From: Neorhizobium sp.
GTDB taxonomy: Bacteria; Pseudomonadota; Alphaproteobacteria; Rhizobiales; Rhizobiaceae
Length of the DNA stretch: 64,000 nt
NCBI GenBank assembly: GCA_028283725.1
Contig: JAPWKC010000004.1
Span: 930,001-994,000, forward strand
Direction: 5' to 3'
Part shown: one piece after another, positions 27,305 through 35,751 of the stretch
Layout: each line of letters opens with the position of its first letter
How positions within the stretch are numbered: the stretch's first letter is position 1
Position numbers and translations under genes: made by a program
Notes under the pieces: generated by a model
What the model saw: only the letters and a program-made list of their open reading frames with translations
What the model was told of the DNA's origin: nothing
The model's database searches: none

Positions 27305-28531
27305 ATGCCCTCCCCAGCCGCTCTCCGTTCGGCCCGCATCATCGCGGTGCTTGCCGTCACCCAGGTCATCTCCTGGGGCACGAGCTTCGACATGATGGGC
27401 GTGATGGGACGGGTGATCGCGGCCGATCTGGCGCTGCCGAACGAAATCATCTTCTTCGGCCTGTCGCTGATGATGCTGGTGAGCGCACTCGCCGGGCCGA
27501 CGACCGGCCGCCTGCTCGACCGGCATGGCGCATCAAAGGTTTTGGCCGCCGCGTCGATCGCCTTCGCCATCGGGCTTGCCATCCTTGCCTCGTCGCACGA
27601 GCCGATCGTCTATTTCCTCGCCTGGGTGGTGATCGGGTTTGCCGGATCGCTCGGGCTGACGGCACCGGCCTATGCCGCCGTGGTCGAACGCGAGGGTTTG
27701 AACGGCAAGCGGACGATCGCCATCCTGATGCTGTTCACCGGCCTGTCGGCGACGATATTCTGGCCGATCCTCACCTATTTCACCGGCCTCATCGGCTGGC
27801 GGATGAGCTTTGCGTTCTGCGCCGTCCTGCATATCCTCGTCTGTCTGCCGCTGCATCTCTTCGGCCTGCCGAGGCCGGAGGCGAGCGCCGAGGCGAAGCG
27901 GGCGGCCGAAACGGCGCCGGTTGCGCTCGAACCGGCCGAGAAGAAGCGCGCCTTCCTTTATATCGCCATCACCACCGCAATCGCCTCCTTCGTCAGCTTC
28001 GGCCTGTCGCCTTCGCTTCTGGCGCTTCTCCAGCATGCCGGCGCAAGCCCGGCGCTGGCGCTGCAACTGGGCTCGGCGCGCGGCGCGATTGGGGTTTCGG
28101 CGCGGATGGTCGACATGATCCTCGGCAAGCGCGGCAATCCGCTTCTGACCGGGCTCATCGGCATGTCGCTGATGCTTTTGAGCTTCGCGCTTCTGGCGGT
28201 CATGCCCGGACACTACCCTGTCCTGGTCGGCTTCATGCTGCTTTACGGTTTCGGCACCGGGGTCGTGGCCGTCGCCCGCGCGCTGATGCCGCTTTCCCTG
28301 TTTTCCGCCCGCGAATACGGGCTGCAGGCGGCCCGCCTGTCGATGCCGCAAAACCTTGCCAATGCGGCTGCGCCCGTCATCTTCACCGCCATTCTCGACC
28401 GCGTCGGCTTTACCGCAACCGTGATGACCGGCGCCGTGCTCTCGGCGATCTCGCTCGCCTTCATCGTGCTGTTGATGGGACTGGTGCGCCGCGCGCAAAA
28501 CAGGACGCCGCTTGCCGCCGCTCAGGCCTGA
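27305..28531 (+). CDS. MFS transporter inserted in the GTA cluster
   Basis: The 408-residue protein has about 12 membrane helices. The motif between helices 2 and 3 (GPTTGRLLDRHGASKV) is the classic MFS G-X-DRxG element. A charged cytosolic loop (EASAEAKRAAETAPVALEPA) separates the halves. The plus-strand gene opposes the GTA genes and sits between gp9 and the GNAT/DUF1778 pair, and its 3' end overlaps the toxin gene by 10 bp tail-to-tail. Substrate is unknown. It is accessory cargo and not a GTA component. Confidence 0.88.
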   Translation: MPSPAALRSARIIAVLAVTQVISWGTSFDMMGVMGRVIAADLALPNEIIFFGLSLMMLVSALAGPTTGRLLDRHGASKVLAAASIAFAIGLAILASSHEPIVYFLAWVVIGFAGSLGLTAPAYAAVVEREGLNGKRTIAILMLFTGLSATIFWPILTYFTGLIGWRMSFAFCAVLHILVCLPLHLFGLPRPEASAEAKRAAETAPVALEPAEKKRAFLYIAITTAIASFVSFGLSPSLLALLQHAGASPALALQLGSARGAIGVSARMVDMILGKRGNPLLTGLIGMSLMLLSFALLAVMPGHYPVLVGFMLLYGFGTGVVAVARALMPLSLFSAREYGLQAARLSMPQNLANAAAPVIFTAILDRVGFTATVMTGAVLSAISLAFIVLLMGLVRRAQNRTPLAAAQA

Positions 28532-29022
28532 GTCGACGCTGCTATATCCTTGAGCGGCAGGAGCAAGGTGCGCTCCATTCCCTTGGCCTGACGAAAACCA
28601 TAGCGGATATAAAATTCGGCAGCCCCGTCATCGAGGGCATGGACGGCAACGGCGCGAAAGGCGACGCTTTCGGCCGCCATCGCCACCGATTGAAGTGCAT
28701 TGCGCAATAGCGCCGCTCCCAGTCCCTGGCCTTGATGGCGTCGATCCACGGCAAGGCGGGCGATCAGGGCGACCGGTATCTCCACCGGTGCCTGATGCGC
28801 CTTGATCGATCCTGGAACATGGTGTCTGGCAATCATTCCGGCGCAGAGCGAATGGTAGCCGACCACAGTGAAATCCTTGTCCGCGATCACGAATGTCCGC
28901 GTAAAGCCCTGCTCCTGATTATGGCGCGCCATGTCCTTCAGAAACGCGTCCATGACAGGCTTGCCGCAATCGAAATCCCGCAGATCATGTTCGGGGCCGA
29001 GGCAAACGGGCTTACGGTACAT
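28522..29022 (-). CDS. GNAT-family toxin (TacT/AtaT-like)
   Basis: The 166-residue acetyltransferase has the acetyl-CoA-binding loop RRHQGQGLGAALL and the C-terminal ALDDGAAEFYIRYGF typical of toxins that acetylate aminoacyl-tRNA. It follows the DUF1778 antitoxin gene with stop and start directly abutting (TGAATG). The arrangement and sizes match tacAT/ataRT modules. Substrate tRNA is unknown. Confidence 0.88.
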   Translation of the reverse strand: MYRKPVCLGPEHDLRDFDCGKPVMDAFLKDMARHNQEQGFTRTFVIADKDFTVVGYHSLCAGMIARHHVPGSIKAHQAPVEIPVALIARLAVDRRHQGQGLGAALLRNALQSVAMAAESVAFRAVAVHALDDGAAEFYIRYGFRQAKGMERTLLLPLKDIAASTQA

Positions 29023-29298
29023 TCAGTCCTGCCATTCCCGCTCGGATGACAGCAAGGCCTTCAGCCTCTCGTTCGACTGCGCTGGCTCGGTCAAAAGAGC
29101 CTCTACCGCATCGAATATGTCAGCACCGACGCCGATGAAACGCTGATCGAGCAATTCCTTCTGCGCGGCAGCGACGGCAGCTTCCGTCATGAAGGCCGTC
29201 AGCGACTTGCCGGAGGCTTCCGCCGCGCGCGCGATCACGTCCCGCGTGGCAGGATCGACCCGCAGATTGATCGTCTCGTTTTTCAGCACCGCGACCAT
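29023..29298 (-). CDS. DUF1778 ribbon-helix-helix antitoxin (TacA-like)
   Basis: The 91-residue protein has an N-terminal RHH DNA-binding part (ETINLRVDPATRDVIARAAE, SGKSLTAFMTEAA). The C-terminal tail (FDAVEALLTEPAQSNERLKA) would block the toxin active site. It is encoded directly upstream of the GNAT toxin. An in-frame ATG three codons upstream (29307) is also possible. The dyad at 29325-29334 is the likely auto-operator. Confidence 0.88.
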   Translation of the reverse strand: MVAVLKNETINLRVDPATRDVIARAAEASGKSLTAFMTEAAVAAAQKELLDQRFIGVGADIFDAVEALLTEPAQSNERLKALLSSEREWQD

Positions 29299-29324
29299 GG
29301 ACAACATTCCGTTTCGTAACGCGC

Positions 29325-29334
29325 TTGTATATAC
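29325..29334 (-). promoter_or_regulatory. Candidate operator of the GNAT/DUF1778 module
   Basis: TGTATATACA is a perfect 10-bp palindrome 27 bp before the antitoxin start, in an otherwise GC-rich region. RHH antitoxins usually repress their own promoter at such sites, and its TATATA core could also serve as the -10. Confidence 0.5.
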
Positions 29335-29364
29335 ATCGGCAATCGATGGCGATCAAGACAGGCC

Positions 29365-29808
29365 TTATTCCGTCACCGCACGGAAACGCAATTCGCTGAG
29401 GAAGGCGCCGGTCCTTGCATCGCGTCGCGAGCGGCCGCCGGTGTAAAGCAGGCTTACCAGCGCAATAGCGTCGAGAACCGGCGGCCGGTCGTCGAGCCTT
29501 CGCCGCACCAGCGCGGCGATCTCTTCCGCTTCCCGCCTGCCATCGGCGCGCGACCAGACCTCGATCGTCAGCCGGTGCGCCTCGCCGGGTTCGGTCGCCG
29601 TTGCAAGATCGGTCGTCTCGATGTCGGCAAAGACGATGGCCGGCAGGACCGGATGCGGCAGGAGCCGGTCGCGGATGCCATCGACACCGACGCGCGCGAC
29701 AATAGCCGCATCATCGGACAATGCCTGCCAGATGGCTGCAAGAAGCGCGTTCTGCGCGCTCACGGCCATCGCGTCACCGGATGTTTCTGCGGATTGCGTC
29801 CCGGCCAT
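29365..29808 (-). CDS. GTA gp8: DUF3168 tail completion/terminator protein
   Basis: The 147-residue protein has SAQNALLAAIWQALSDDAAI, the central FADIETTDLATATEPGEAHR and LTIEVWSRADGRREAEEIAA, typical of DUF3168. It corresponds to RcGTA gp8. The ATG at 29808 shares a base with the gp7 stop, and GGAGGAG precedes it. Confidence 0.9.
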   Translation of the reverse strand: MAGTQSAETSGDAMAVSAQNALLAAIWQALSDDAAIVARVGVDGIRDRLLPHPVLPAIVFADIETTDLATATEPGEAHRLTIEVWSRADGRREAEEIAALVRRRLDDRPPVLDAIALVSLLYTGGRSRRDARTGAFLSELRFRAVTE

Positions 29809-30140
29809 CAGCTTTTCTCCTCCTCGCAATGGCAGACGAGATAGCGGGCGGTCTCATCCGGATCGCGGACGAGGCCGATCGCAAACAGGCGCGCGCCTTT
29901 TCGAAAGCGCATGCCGGGCTCGACACCCTGACGAAATCCGATCCAGATGCGGTGGCTGACAGTGCCGATCCTGGCCATGCCGGTCTCGGTGACGACGAAG
30001 GAGACCGGCTCGATCCGCGCCCAGAGCGAAGACCGCGCCTGCCATTCGACCACGGCGCCGCCCTGCCCGTCGGAGAGGGGAGCGGGCGCCTCAAGGTCCA
30101 GGCGCGCGGTCATCCGGCCCGGATCGAAGAAGACGACCAT
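29808..30140 (-). CDS. GTA gp7: head-tail adaptor (head closure)
   Basis: The 110-residue SPP1 gp16-like protein has LDLEAPAPLSDGQGGAVVEW, SLWARIEPVS and a C-terminal RDPDETARYLVCHCEEE. It joins the connector to the tail. Both ends overlap neighbours by one base (TGATG). Confidence 0.9.
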   Translation of the reverse strand: MVVFFDPGRMTARLDLEAPAPLSDGQGGAVVEWQARSSLWARIEPVSFVVTETGMARIGTVSHRIWIGFRQGVEPGMRFRKGARLFAIGLVRDPDETARYLVCHCEEEKS

Positions 30141-30709
30141 CAGAGCCTCCGCATGCGGAACGGCGCGACCAGACGCTCATACCCGTCCGGAATGCCGGCC
30201 GGCTGCTGATCGGGCGAGATGACGCCGCGGAAGGCGTACATATGGCCGATATGGATGAGCATGGCCCGTTTCAGCGTTCCGGGCACATCGGTGCCCGCCT
30301 CGCCATAGCCGGCGGAAAAATCGATCTCGATGCCGTTCAGCGCCTGGCCGGGGGATGGCGGATTTTTGAGCCAGAGCCTCGCAGGGCGGCCGGCGCCGTC
30401 GAGAAGATGGCCGGCAAGCGCAAGCGTCTGCGGATCTCCGTCGAGATCGTAAACGGCCACCGAAAGAATCGCTTGCACCGGAGACTTTACAATCCGCACG
30501 ATGCCATCCTTCGGCCAGCGGTCGAGATAGAGCCGCAGGGTCTGGGCGATCAGGCACAGGCCCGTGTCGCGTTCCAGATGCTGGCGGGCGGCGCGGACGA
30601 GATCGCTCAGGAGATCATCCTCATCCGTCGTATCGAGCTTCAGATGTGCCCTGACGTCTGCAAGCGTCAGCGGCTCGCCTTGCGGCGGGGTGATGAGGGC
30701 GTAGGTCAT
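30140..30709 (-). CDS. GTA gp6: head-tail connector
   Basis: The 189-residue protein starts with TPPQGEPLTLADVRAHLKLD and has LVRAARQHLERDTGLCLIAQ, the HK97 gp6-like adaptor pattern. It binds the portal ring. Downstream gp7 starts inside its stop codon. Confidence 0.92.
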   Translation of the reverse strand: MTYALITPPQGEPLTLADVRAHLKLDTTDEDDLLSDLVRAARQHLERDTGLCLIAQTLRLYLDRWPKDGIVRIVKSPVQAILSVAVYDLDGDPQTLALAGHLLDGAGRPARLWLKNPPSPGQALNGIEIDFSAGYGEAGTDVPGTLKRAMLIHIGHMYAFRGVISPDQQPAGIPDGYERLVAPFRMRRL

Positions 30710-30763
30710 GGAGGTCTTTCCCGAACCGGGTTTGCATCCGCCTCACAGCCGCCCCGCCTATCT

Positions 30764-30836
30764 ATTCCAGACGGGCCATTCCAGACAGGGCCAATCCAAA
30801 CAGGGCCAATCCAGACGGGGGCAATCCAGAGAGGCC
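30764..30836. repeat. Degenerate 15-bp tandem repeat between gp5 and gp6
   Basis: Five units of the type AATCCAGACAGGGCC fill the 192-bp spacer between the capsid and connector genes. The minus-strand frame across them (WIGPVW repeats) has no homology I can name, so I do not call a gene. Confidence 0.8.
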
Positions 30837-30901
30837 ATTTCGGAACTGGCAATTCCGGATCGGAGGGCGGCTGTGATGACGCTCTTGACGTCACCGGGCC
30901 T

Positions 30902-32248
30902 TCAGCTGGCCGCAAACTTCACCAGCTTGATCGCCTCGAAATTCTGCACCCCGCCGCCGACGCGCTTGGTGGTGTAGAAGAGCACATAGGGCTTTGCCGA
31001 ATAGGGATCGCGCAGGATGCGCACCCCTGCCCGGTCGACGACGAGATAGCCGGCGCGAAAATCGCCGAAGGCGAGCGCGCAGGCGCCGGCCGCCACATCC
31101 GGCATGTCCTCGGCCTCGGCGACCGGATAGCCCATCAGGGATGCGGGCTGGCCGGCAGCGACCGGCGGGCGCCACAGATAATTGCCGTCGGCATCCTTGA
31201 ACTTGCGGATATCGGCCTGGGTGCGGCGGTTCATCATGAATGTGGCATTCTGCCGGTGGCCGGCGCGCAGCGCATAGATGACGTCGACCAGCGTATCGGA
31301 CGGGTCGGTCGCACCCCAGGCCCCGGCGCTGCCGGTTGCGATATAGCCGAGATTGCCCCATGTCCAGGCGCTGTCGGCAACCGCCGCGTAGCTCAGAAAA
31401 CCCTTCGGCCGGTTGACGCCGTCGCCGCCGATGAAGGCTGCCCCTTCCTGCTCGGCAAAGACGATATCGATCTCGCCGGCAAGCCAGGTCTCGATATCGA
31501 TCGCGGCATCATCGAGCAGTGCCTGGGAGGCGGCCGGCATGGCGTAGAGTTCCATCGTCGGGAAACTCAGTTCGGCAAGCTGGCCGTTGTCGGTCTGCGG
31601 GCGGGCTGCCGTCTCGGCCACCCAGCCCGACGCCATGCCGCTGGTGCTGAAGGGTTTCTTCAACACCGCCGAGGAGACGCTGCGCACGCTCGAGAGCGCC
31701 CGCATCGGCGAGACGGTCAGGAGCCGCCGGCCGATATCGGTGTCCGTCTCGGGCGGCACGAGATAGCCGCCATCGGCGCCGGCACCTGTGGAAAAGGCCT
31801 TGGCCTCCAGCTCGCGCAGGCCAGCCTCCTCGCCGCGGCGGACATAGGCATCGAAGGCCGCCTTATGCTCGACCGCTTCCGGCGACAGGGTATTGTCGTG
31901 CTGCAAGGCACCGTTGCGGGTAAAGGCGCCGAGCGGCGGGCGGGCCTTTTTCAGGACGAACTGGTCGAGCACCTTCTTCTGCTCGTCCATCGCCCGGTTG
32001 ATGCGATCCATCTTGTCACGGGTGACGATATCGGCGGACAGCTTTTCCTCGATCTCGCCGAGCCTCTGGTCGTTGACATCCTTGAAGGCTTCGAAGGCCT
32101 CCATGAAATCGTCGAGGGCGGCGGTCACAGTGTCGGGCACGGCCTTCACTTCCGGTGCGACACGGATGGCAAGGGAAGGTACCGGCACGGGGTTGGCAGT
32201 CGATGCGGTCAGGTGATCGGTCATGTGGTCGATCATGTGGTCGGTCAT
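30902..32248 (-). CDS. GTA gp5: HK97-fold major capsid protein
   Basis: The 448-residue protein has an N-terminal coiled-coil scaffold/delta region (about 40-110) that the prohead protease would remove. The mature HK97 fold begins near the KAFSTGAGADGGYLVPPE segment. Family landmarks include SPMRALSSVRSVSS, GWVAETAARPQTDNGQLAEL and EQEGAAFIGGDGVNRPKGFL. The first twelve residues, MTDHMIDHMTDH, come from a 12-bp tandem repeat. The start overlaps the protease stop by four bases. Confidence 0.96.
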   Translation of the reverse strand: MTDHMIDHMTDHLTASTANPVPVPSLAIRVAPEVKAVPDTVTAALDDFMEAFEAFKDVNDQRLGEIEEKLSADIVTRDKMDRINRAMDEQKKVLDQFVLKKARPPLGAFTRNGALQHDNTLSPEAVEHKAAFDAYVRRGEEAGLRELEAKAFSTGAGADGGYLVPPETDTDIGRRLLTVSPMRALSSVRSVSSAVLKKPFSTSGMASGWVAETAARPQTDNGQLAELSFPTMELYAMPAASQALLDDAAIDIETWLAGEIDIVFAEQEGAAFIGGDGVNRPKGFLSYAAVADSAWTWGNLGYIATGSAGAWGATDPSDTLVDVIYALRAGHRQNATFMMNRRTQADIRKFKDADGNYLWRPPVAAGQPASLMGYPVAEAEDMPDVAAGACALAFGDFRAGYLVVDRAGVRILRDPYSAKPYVLFYTTKRVGGGVQNFEAIKLVKFAAS

Positions 32249-32865
32249 GGGCTTTTATCCTTCGGGTTGAGCGCGTTGGCGGGGGATTTGAAGGCGGAAC
32301 CGAACATGGCGCGGGCGGCCCGGCGCATATGGCGCACCAGTTCGGTCTCGCGGTCGCGGAAGACGCGGGCGTGCTTGACGTCGCAGACACGGGCAGAGGG
32401 CAGCATCGGGAAGGTGACGACGGAGATTTCCCAGAGATCGGCTTCGAGAATGCGGCGCACGCCGGTCTTGGCGTCGGTGCGGCTCTTGACCGTGCGAAAG
32501 CCGATCGACAGGCCATCGAGCGCGCCGGATTTCATCAGCGCATGCACCTCGCGGGCACGCGCCACGCCTTGCGACAGCCGGCCTTCGACATAAAGGCCGC
32601 GCTTATCCTCGCGCAGGATCGTCCAGGCGCCGATCGGCTCGGCCGGATCATGCTGGTAGAGCATGCGCACGCCCGTCGCACCGCGCTCCGTCAGCGAATT
32701 TAAGAAGGCGCCGCGCTCGATACGGTCCTTGCCGAGATCGACCTCGCCGAAGACGCTGGCATAACCGCTGAAATGCCCGTCGCCGCCAATGCCGGAGAGT
32801 TCGATCCGGGCGAATTTGCGCGACGACGGGCGTGGCCTGCGATCAGCGTGCCGATGGGTGTCCAT
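32245..32865 (-). CDS. GTA gp4: prohead protease
   Basis: The 206-residue serine protease of the HK97 type has the catalytic His in LYQHDPAEPIGAW, the Ser in GALDGLSIGFRTV, and the conserved EADLWEISVVTFPM. It matures the capsid by trimming gp5. SD AAAGGAGG precedes the ATG. The 3' end overlaps the capsid start as ATGA. Confidence 0.94.
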   Translation of the reverse strand: MDTHRHADRRPRPSSRKFARIELSGIGGDGHFSGYASVFGEVDLGKDRIERGAFLNSLTERGATGVRMLYQHDPAEPIGAWTILREDKRGLYVEGRLSQGVARAREVHALMKSGALDGLSIGFRTVKSRTDAKTGVRRILEADLWEISVVTFPMLPSARVCDVKHARVFRDRETELVRHMRRAARAMFGSAFKSPANALNPKDKSP

Positions 32866-32956
32866 GGGACCTCCTTTGGATCATGTTGTCTGGGTTGTTC
32901 CGACGCGGGGCCGGGTCAGCCGGGGTGGCGGCCGAGGGGGATCACGCCAGAGAGGT

Positions 32957-33343
32957 TCAGCCCTTCTGCCCGAAACGGGCGGCAATGCGCTGCAGCGCGC
33001 CAAGCACCCACCAGGCGCAGAGGCTTGCCGCGGCCGAGCCGGCCAGGAGGGTTTCCGAACCGGAGAGATCGGCACCGATGCCGAGACGCTCAGTCAGCCA
33101 GATCCCCGTCGGCGCGCCGAAAATCAGGCCGCAGGAGAGGCCCGTGGCAAAGCGGCTCGCAGCCTCGCGCCGGCTCTTCGGCAGGAGATAGACGAGCGAC
33201 ACGCCCGCCCCTGCCGCCGCGCCGATGAGACGCATGGCCCAGAAATGCGGAAAGGCATGGTGCCAGGCATGAGGCAAGGCATGCGGAAAGGCATGGGGCA
33301 AGGCATGGGGAAGCGCCCCCGGATCAGGTCCGAGTTCAGCCAT
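32957..33343 (-). CDS. GTA gp3.5-type small membrane protein (His/Pro-rich start)
   Basis: The 128-residue protein sits where RcGTA has gp3.5, between portal and protease. Its first 35 residues are a repeat tract (PHALPHAFPHALPHAW) encoded by degenerate 12-15-bp units of the type GGCAAGGCATGG. The rest holds hydrophobic segments (WAMRLIGAAAGAGVSLVYLL, FATGLSCGLIFGAPTGIWL) and a C-terminal LCAWWVLGALQRIAARFG. Start 33343 is set by AAAGGA upstream. Function is unknown; similar DUF6107-type proteins occur in rhizobial GTA loci (from memory). Confidence 0.7.
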   Translation of the reverse strand: MAELGPDPGALPHALPHAFPHALPHAWHHAFPHFWAMRLIGAAAGAGVSLVYLLPKSRREAASRFATGLSCGLIFGAPTGIWLTERLGIGADLSGSETLLAGSAAASLCAWWVLGALQRIAARFGQKG

Positions 33344-33808
33344 GGCAGGTCCTTTCGGGGCAATGGGATGGGCCGGGTGGATGGAGTGCCTCGAGGCACC
33401 GGGGTCCGGCCTATCGAACGGGTGGCAACCGTCGAAGGGAATGAGGTTGCCGGCGATCGCGAATAAAAGGCGGCGAGCGAGATCGCGGTGGCGCCTTCCG
33501 GCCCATCTCAGCGGTGCATTTTGGCAGGGATCTCTCAACAGGGTATCGCGATGGGCTATCCCGGTGCGCTATCTCGGTGGGTTATCTCGGTGGGTTTTCT
33601 CACCAGCGCCTCGCAAAAGGGCATCTCGACAGGGTATCTGGACAGGGCCGTTTCAGCGGGGCGTCACCGACCCGGATCGGGCCGAGACCGTTCGTGTATC
33701 GCTCGAAGCCGGCCGATTTTATCGTGCCTTGTGAATCGGATGGGGTGCGAACCTCATATGAAGGATATGCGTGTTTGGAGGACGCGGGCCAAGACGAGAA
33801 AACGCGGC
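33344..33808. repeat. Spacer with degenerate 15-bp tandem repeats
   Basis: This 465-bp spacer lies between gp3.5 and the ParE-like toxin gene. About 33530-33660 consists of drifted units such as GGTTATCTCGGTGGG and GGGTATCTCGACA. I see no gene in it. Confidence 0.7.
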
Positions 33809-34114
33809 CTATTCGAAATCCTGATCTGGGCTATCGTCCAGATCGGCCGGCCCCTGTCTTGAATGCATGACGGAGACGATCAGTATGCGGCCAGGTTGGA
33901 TGACATAGTCGACATGATAGGGAGCCGAGACAAAACGTCGGACGCCTTCCACCGGCGCGACGCTGGTGCCGACGCGAGGATGTTGCTGAATGAGACGGCC
34001 CGCACGCTTGATCTGGTCGGAAAAGGCAATTGCCGCCCTTCGGCTGAAATGCGCCAGATAGGCCCTCTCCCTCTCGATGCAGCGCATCGCCTCTTCCGAG
34101 AGGACCAGTTTCAT
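33809..34114 (-). CDS. ParE/RelE-family toxin
   Basis: The 101-residue protein has LSEEAMRCIERERAYLAHFS, a conserved GVRRFVSAPYHVDYVIQPGR and IVSVMHSRQGP, the ParE/RelE fold signature. Its ATG shares a base with the antitoxin stop (TGATG), as usual for parDE. It probably targets gyrase if ParE-like, but the subfamily cannot be settled here. Confidence 0.88.
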   Translation of the reverse strand: MKLVLSEEAMRCIERERAYLAHFSRRAAIAFSDQIKRAGRLIQQHPRVGTSVAPVEGVRRFVSAPYHVDYVIQPGRILIVSVMHSRQGPADLDDSPDQDFE

Positions 34115-34476
34115 CAGGCCGCATCCTCTTCATTGAGCCGGTCCAGCTCTGCGAAGAATTCTTCCGCATCGACCACTCGTCCGGCCTCGACATCCGCGAG
34201 ACCCCGGCGAATGCTGAGTATTTCCGTGCCCTCGTTGATCAGATAGTATTTCAGCGCCCGGACGATCACCCAGGAGCGGCTGCGGTCTGCGGTTTCGGCG
34301 ATCTTTTCGATATCGTCGAGAATGTCCTGCGGCACGCGCAGCGTGATCGGATCGGACAGAGCAGGCTTTTTCGCCGCGCCTGCGTTGCGATCTGCGCCGC
34401 CGGCGGTGCTTGTGGTACCTTTGGTGCCGGCTGCCTCTACGGCATCTGCTGATCGTGCTTTTGTCGTGCGGGCCAT
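34114..34476 (-). CDS. ParD/CopG-family antitoxin
   Basis: The 120-residue protein has a lysine/alanine/threonine-rich N-terminal tail of about 40 residues, then an RHH domain (DPITLRVPQDILDDIEKIAE, DRSRSWVIVRALKYYL). The C-terminal toxin-binding helix carries VVDAEEFFAELDRLNEED. AAGGAG precedes the ATG. The N-terminal extension is unusual for the family. Confidence 0.88.
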   Translation of the reverse strand: MARTTKARSADAVEAAGTKGTTSTAGGADRNAGAAKKPALSDPITLRVPQDILDDIEKIAETADRSRSWVIVRALKYYLINEGTEILSIRRGLADVEAGRVVDAEEFFAELDRLNEEDAA

Positions 34477-34513
34477 GTGGTGCTCCTTCGATCGGCGGCG
34501 CCTGTCATACGGC

Positions 34514-34527
34514 GTATTACAAAATAC
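34514..34527 (-). promoter_or_regulatory. Candidate operator of the ParDE-like module
   Basis: GTATT-ACAA-AATAC is a dyad 38 bp before the antitoxin start. It is the only AT-rich patch there and fits auto-repression by the RHH antitoxin. Confidence 0.45.
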
Positions 34528-34563
34528 ACCGGCGCCGGGTTTGCGGCAATCGACGATCGCCCG

Positions 34564-35751
34564 TCAGTAGCCGATCGCCTCGCGCTTTTCCGCATCGGTC
34601 AAGAAGTCCGCCGCGCCGATCCGCGCCCAGAGCGCATCACGCTCGCCGGCAAGGCCGGCGATACGGTCGAGATCGGGTTCCAGCCGCAGCTGTTCGCCAA
34701 ACGCCTCGCCGAGCCAGAGGGAAAAGCTCTGGGCGGTGCGGGCGATCAGCGGCAATATGGTGAGCCGGTAGAAGGCACGGTTTGCCTCCTGGTAATTGGC
34801 ATAGGTGTTGTCGCCGGGAATGCCGATCAGCATGGGGGGAACGCCGAGAGACAGGGCGATGTCGCGGGCCGCGCCATTCTTCGCCTCGACGAAATCCATA
34901 TCCTTCGGCGACAGTCCCATCGCCTTCCAGTCGAGCCCGCCTTCGAGGATCAGTGGCCGCCCGGCATTGACGGCGCCGGCATAGCCCGCCTCCAGTTCCT
35001 GCTTCAGCCGCTCATACTGGTCGTCGGAGAGATTGTGGCCTTCCTTCGGCTGGTAGACGAGCGCGCCGGAGGGCCGCGCCGAATTGTCGAGAAGCGCCTT
35101 GTTCCACCCGGCCGCGGCATTGGAGAGATCAAGGGCAGCACCGGCCGCCACAAGCGGTGAAAGACCAAGATGATCGTCGAGCGGGTGAAAGAGTTTCAGA
35201 TGCAGAAGCGCGGGGCGGCCCGAGAGCGGATCGGCATCGGCCGGCAGGCGCCGCGTCACGGCGCCTGCGCGGTATTCGTAGGCGACGAGCCAGCCGTCGC
35301 GGCCCTCCACCGGCGTCACCCGGTCGGGGCGCAACAGATGCAGTTCGCGCAGCGCCTCGCCGATCGCAAGCGGCTCGACATAGGCATTGCCGGAGAGGAG
35401 CAGATGGCCATAGAGCGCTTCGAGAAAATCGGCGCCGCCCTGGCGGGCATTGGGTTGCCCGAGCAGCGCAAGCGCCGCATGGCCGGGTTCCTCGTCCGTG
35501 CCGCGATAGAGGAGCCAGGGCACCGCGGCGGCCGTCTCGGCGATCATCCGCACCGCCCGGTGGGCGACCGGATTGCGCATGAAACCCGCCCGCGACAGCG
35601 CATGATAGGACCGCCCGGACCATGCCGCCACCGGCTCGCCCGACAGAAGCGAAAAGCCTGCCGGCGCGAAAGCGGCCGTGGTCGCCTTGGTTTCTGAGGG
35701 AGCGGCCGGCAGACGGCGAAAGGGTTTTGACCGGCGGAAGAATGGCATCAT
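34564..35751 (-). CDS. GTA gp3: portal protein
   Basis: The 395-residue HK97-type portal has SRAGFMRNPVAHRAVRMIAE, the AAAVPWLLYRG strand, NARQGGADFLEALYGHLLLS, GNAYVEPL, and the clip/stem region FVEAKNGAARDIALSLGVPP followed by GDNTYANYQEANRAFYRLTI. It forms the DNA-entry ring. Length matches RcGTA gp3 (396). The TA module now separates it from gp3.5. Confidence 0.95.
   Translation of the reverse strand: MMPFFRRSKPFRRLPAAPSETKATTAAFAPAGFSLLSGEPVAAWSGRSYHALSRAGFMRNPVAHRAVRMIAETAAAVPWLLYRGTDEEPGHAALALLGQPNARQGGADFLEALYGHLLLSGNAYVEPLAIGEALRELHLLRPDRVTPVEGRDGWLVAYEYRAGAVTRRLPADADPLSGRPALLHLKLFHPLDDHLGLSPLVAAGAALDLSNAAAGWNKALLDNSARPSGALVYQPKEGHNLSDDQYERLKQELEAGYAGAVNAGRPLILEGGLDWKAMGLSPKDMDFVEAKNGAARDIALSLGVPPMLIGIPGDNTYANYQEANRAFYRLTILPLIARTAQSFSLWLGEAFGEQLRLEPDLDRIAGLAGERDALWARIGAADFLTDAEKREAIGY

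Noticed and set aside
30706..30915. 69-codon minus-strand frame with WIGPVW repeats between gp5 and gp6
   Set aside because: Entirely generated by the 15-bp repeat, with no ribosome-binding site or homology.
33431..33808. Plus-strand frames over the 33.5-33.8 kb repeats
   Set aside because: Three overlapping registers are all open through degenerate repeats; none has a conserved feature.
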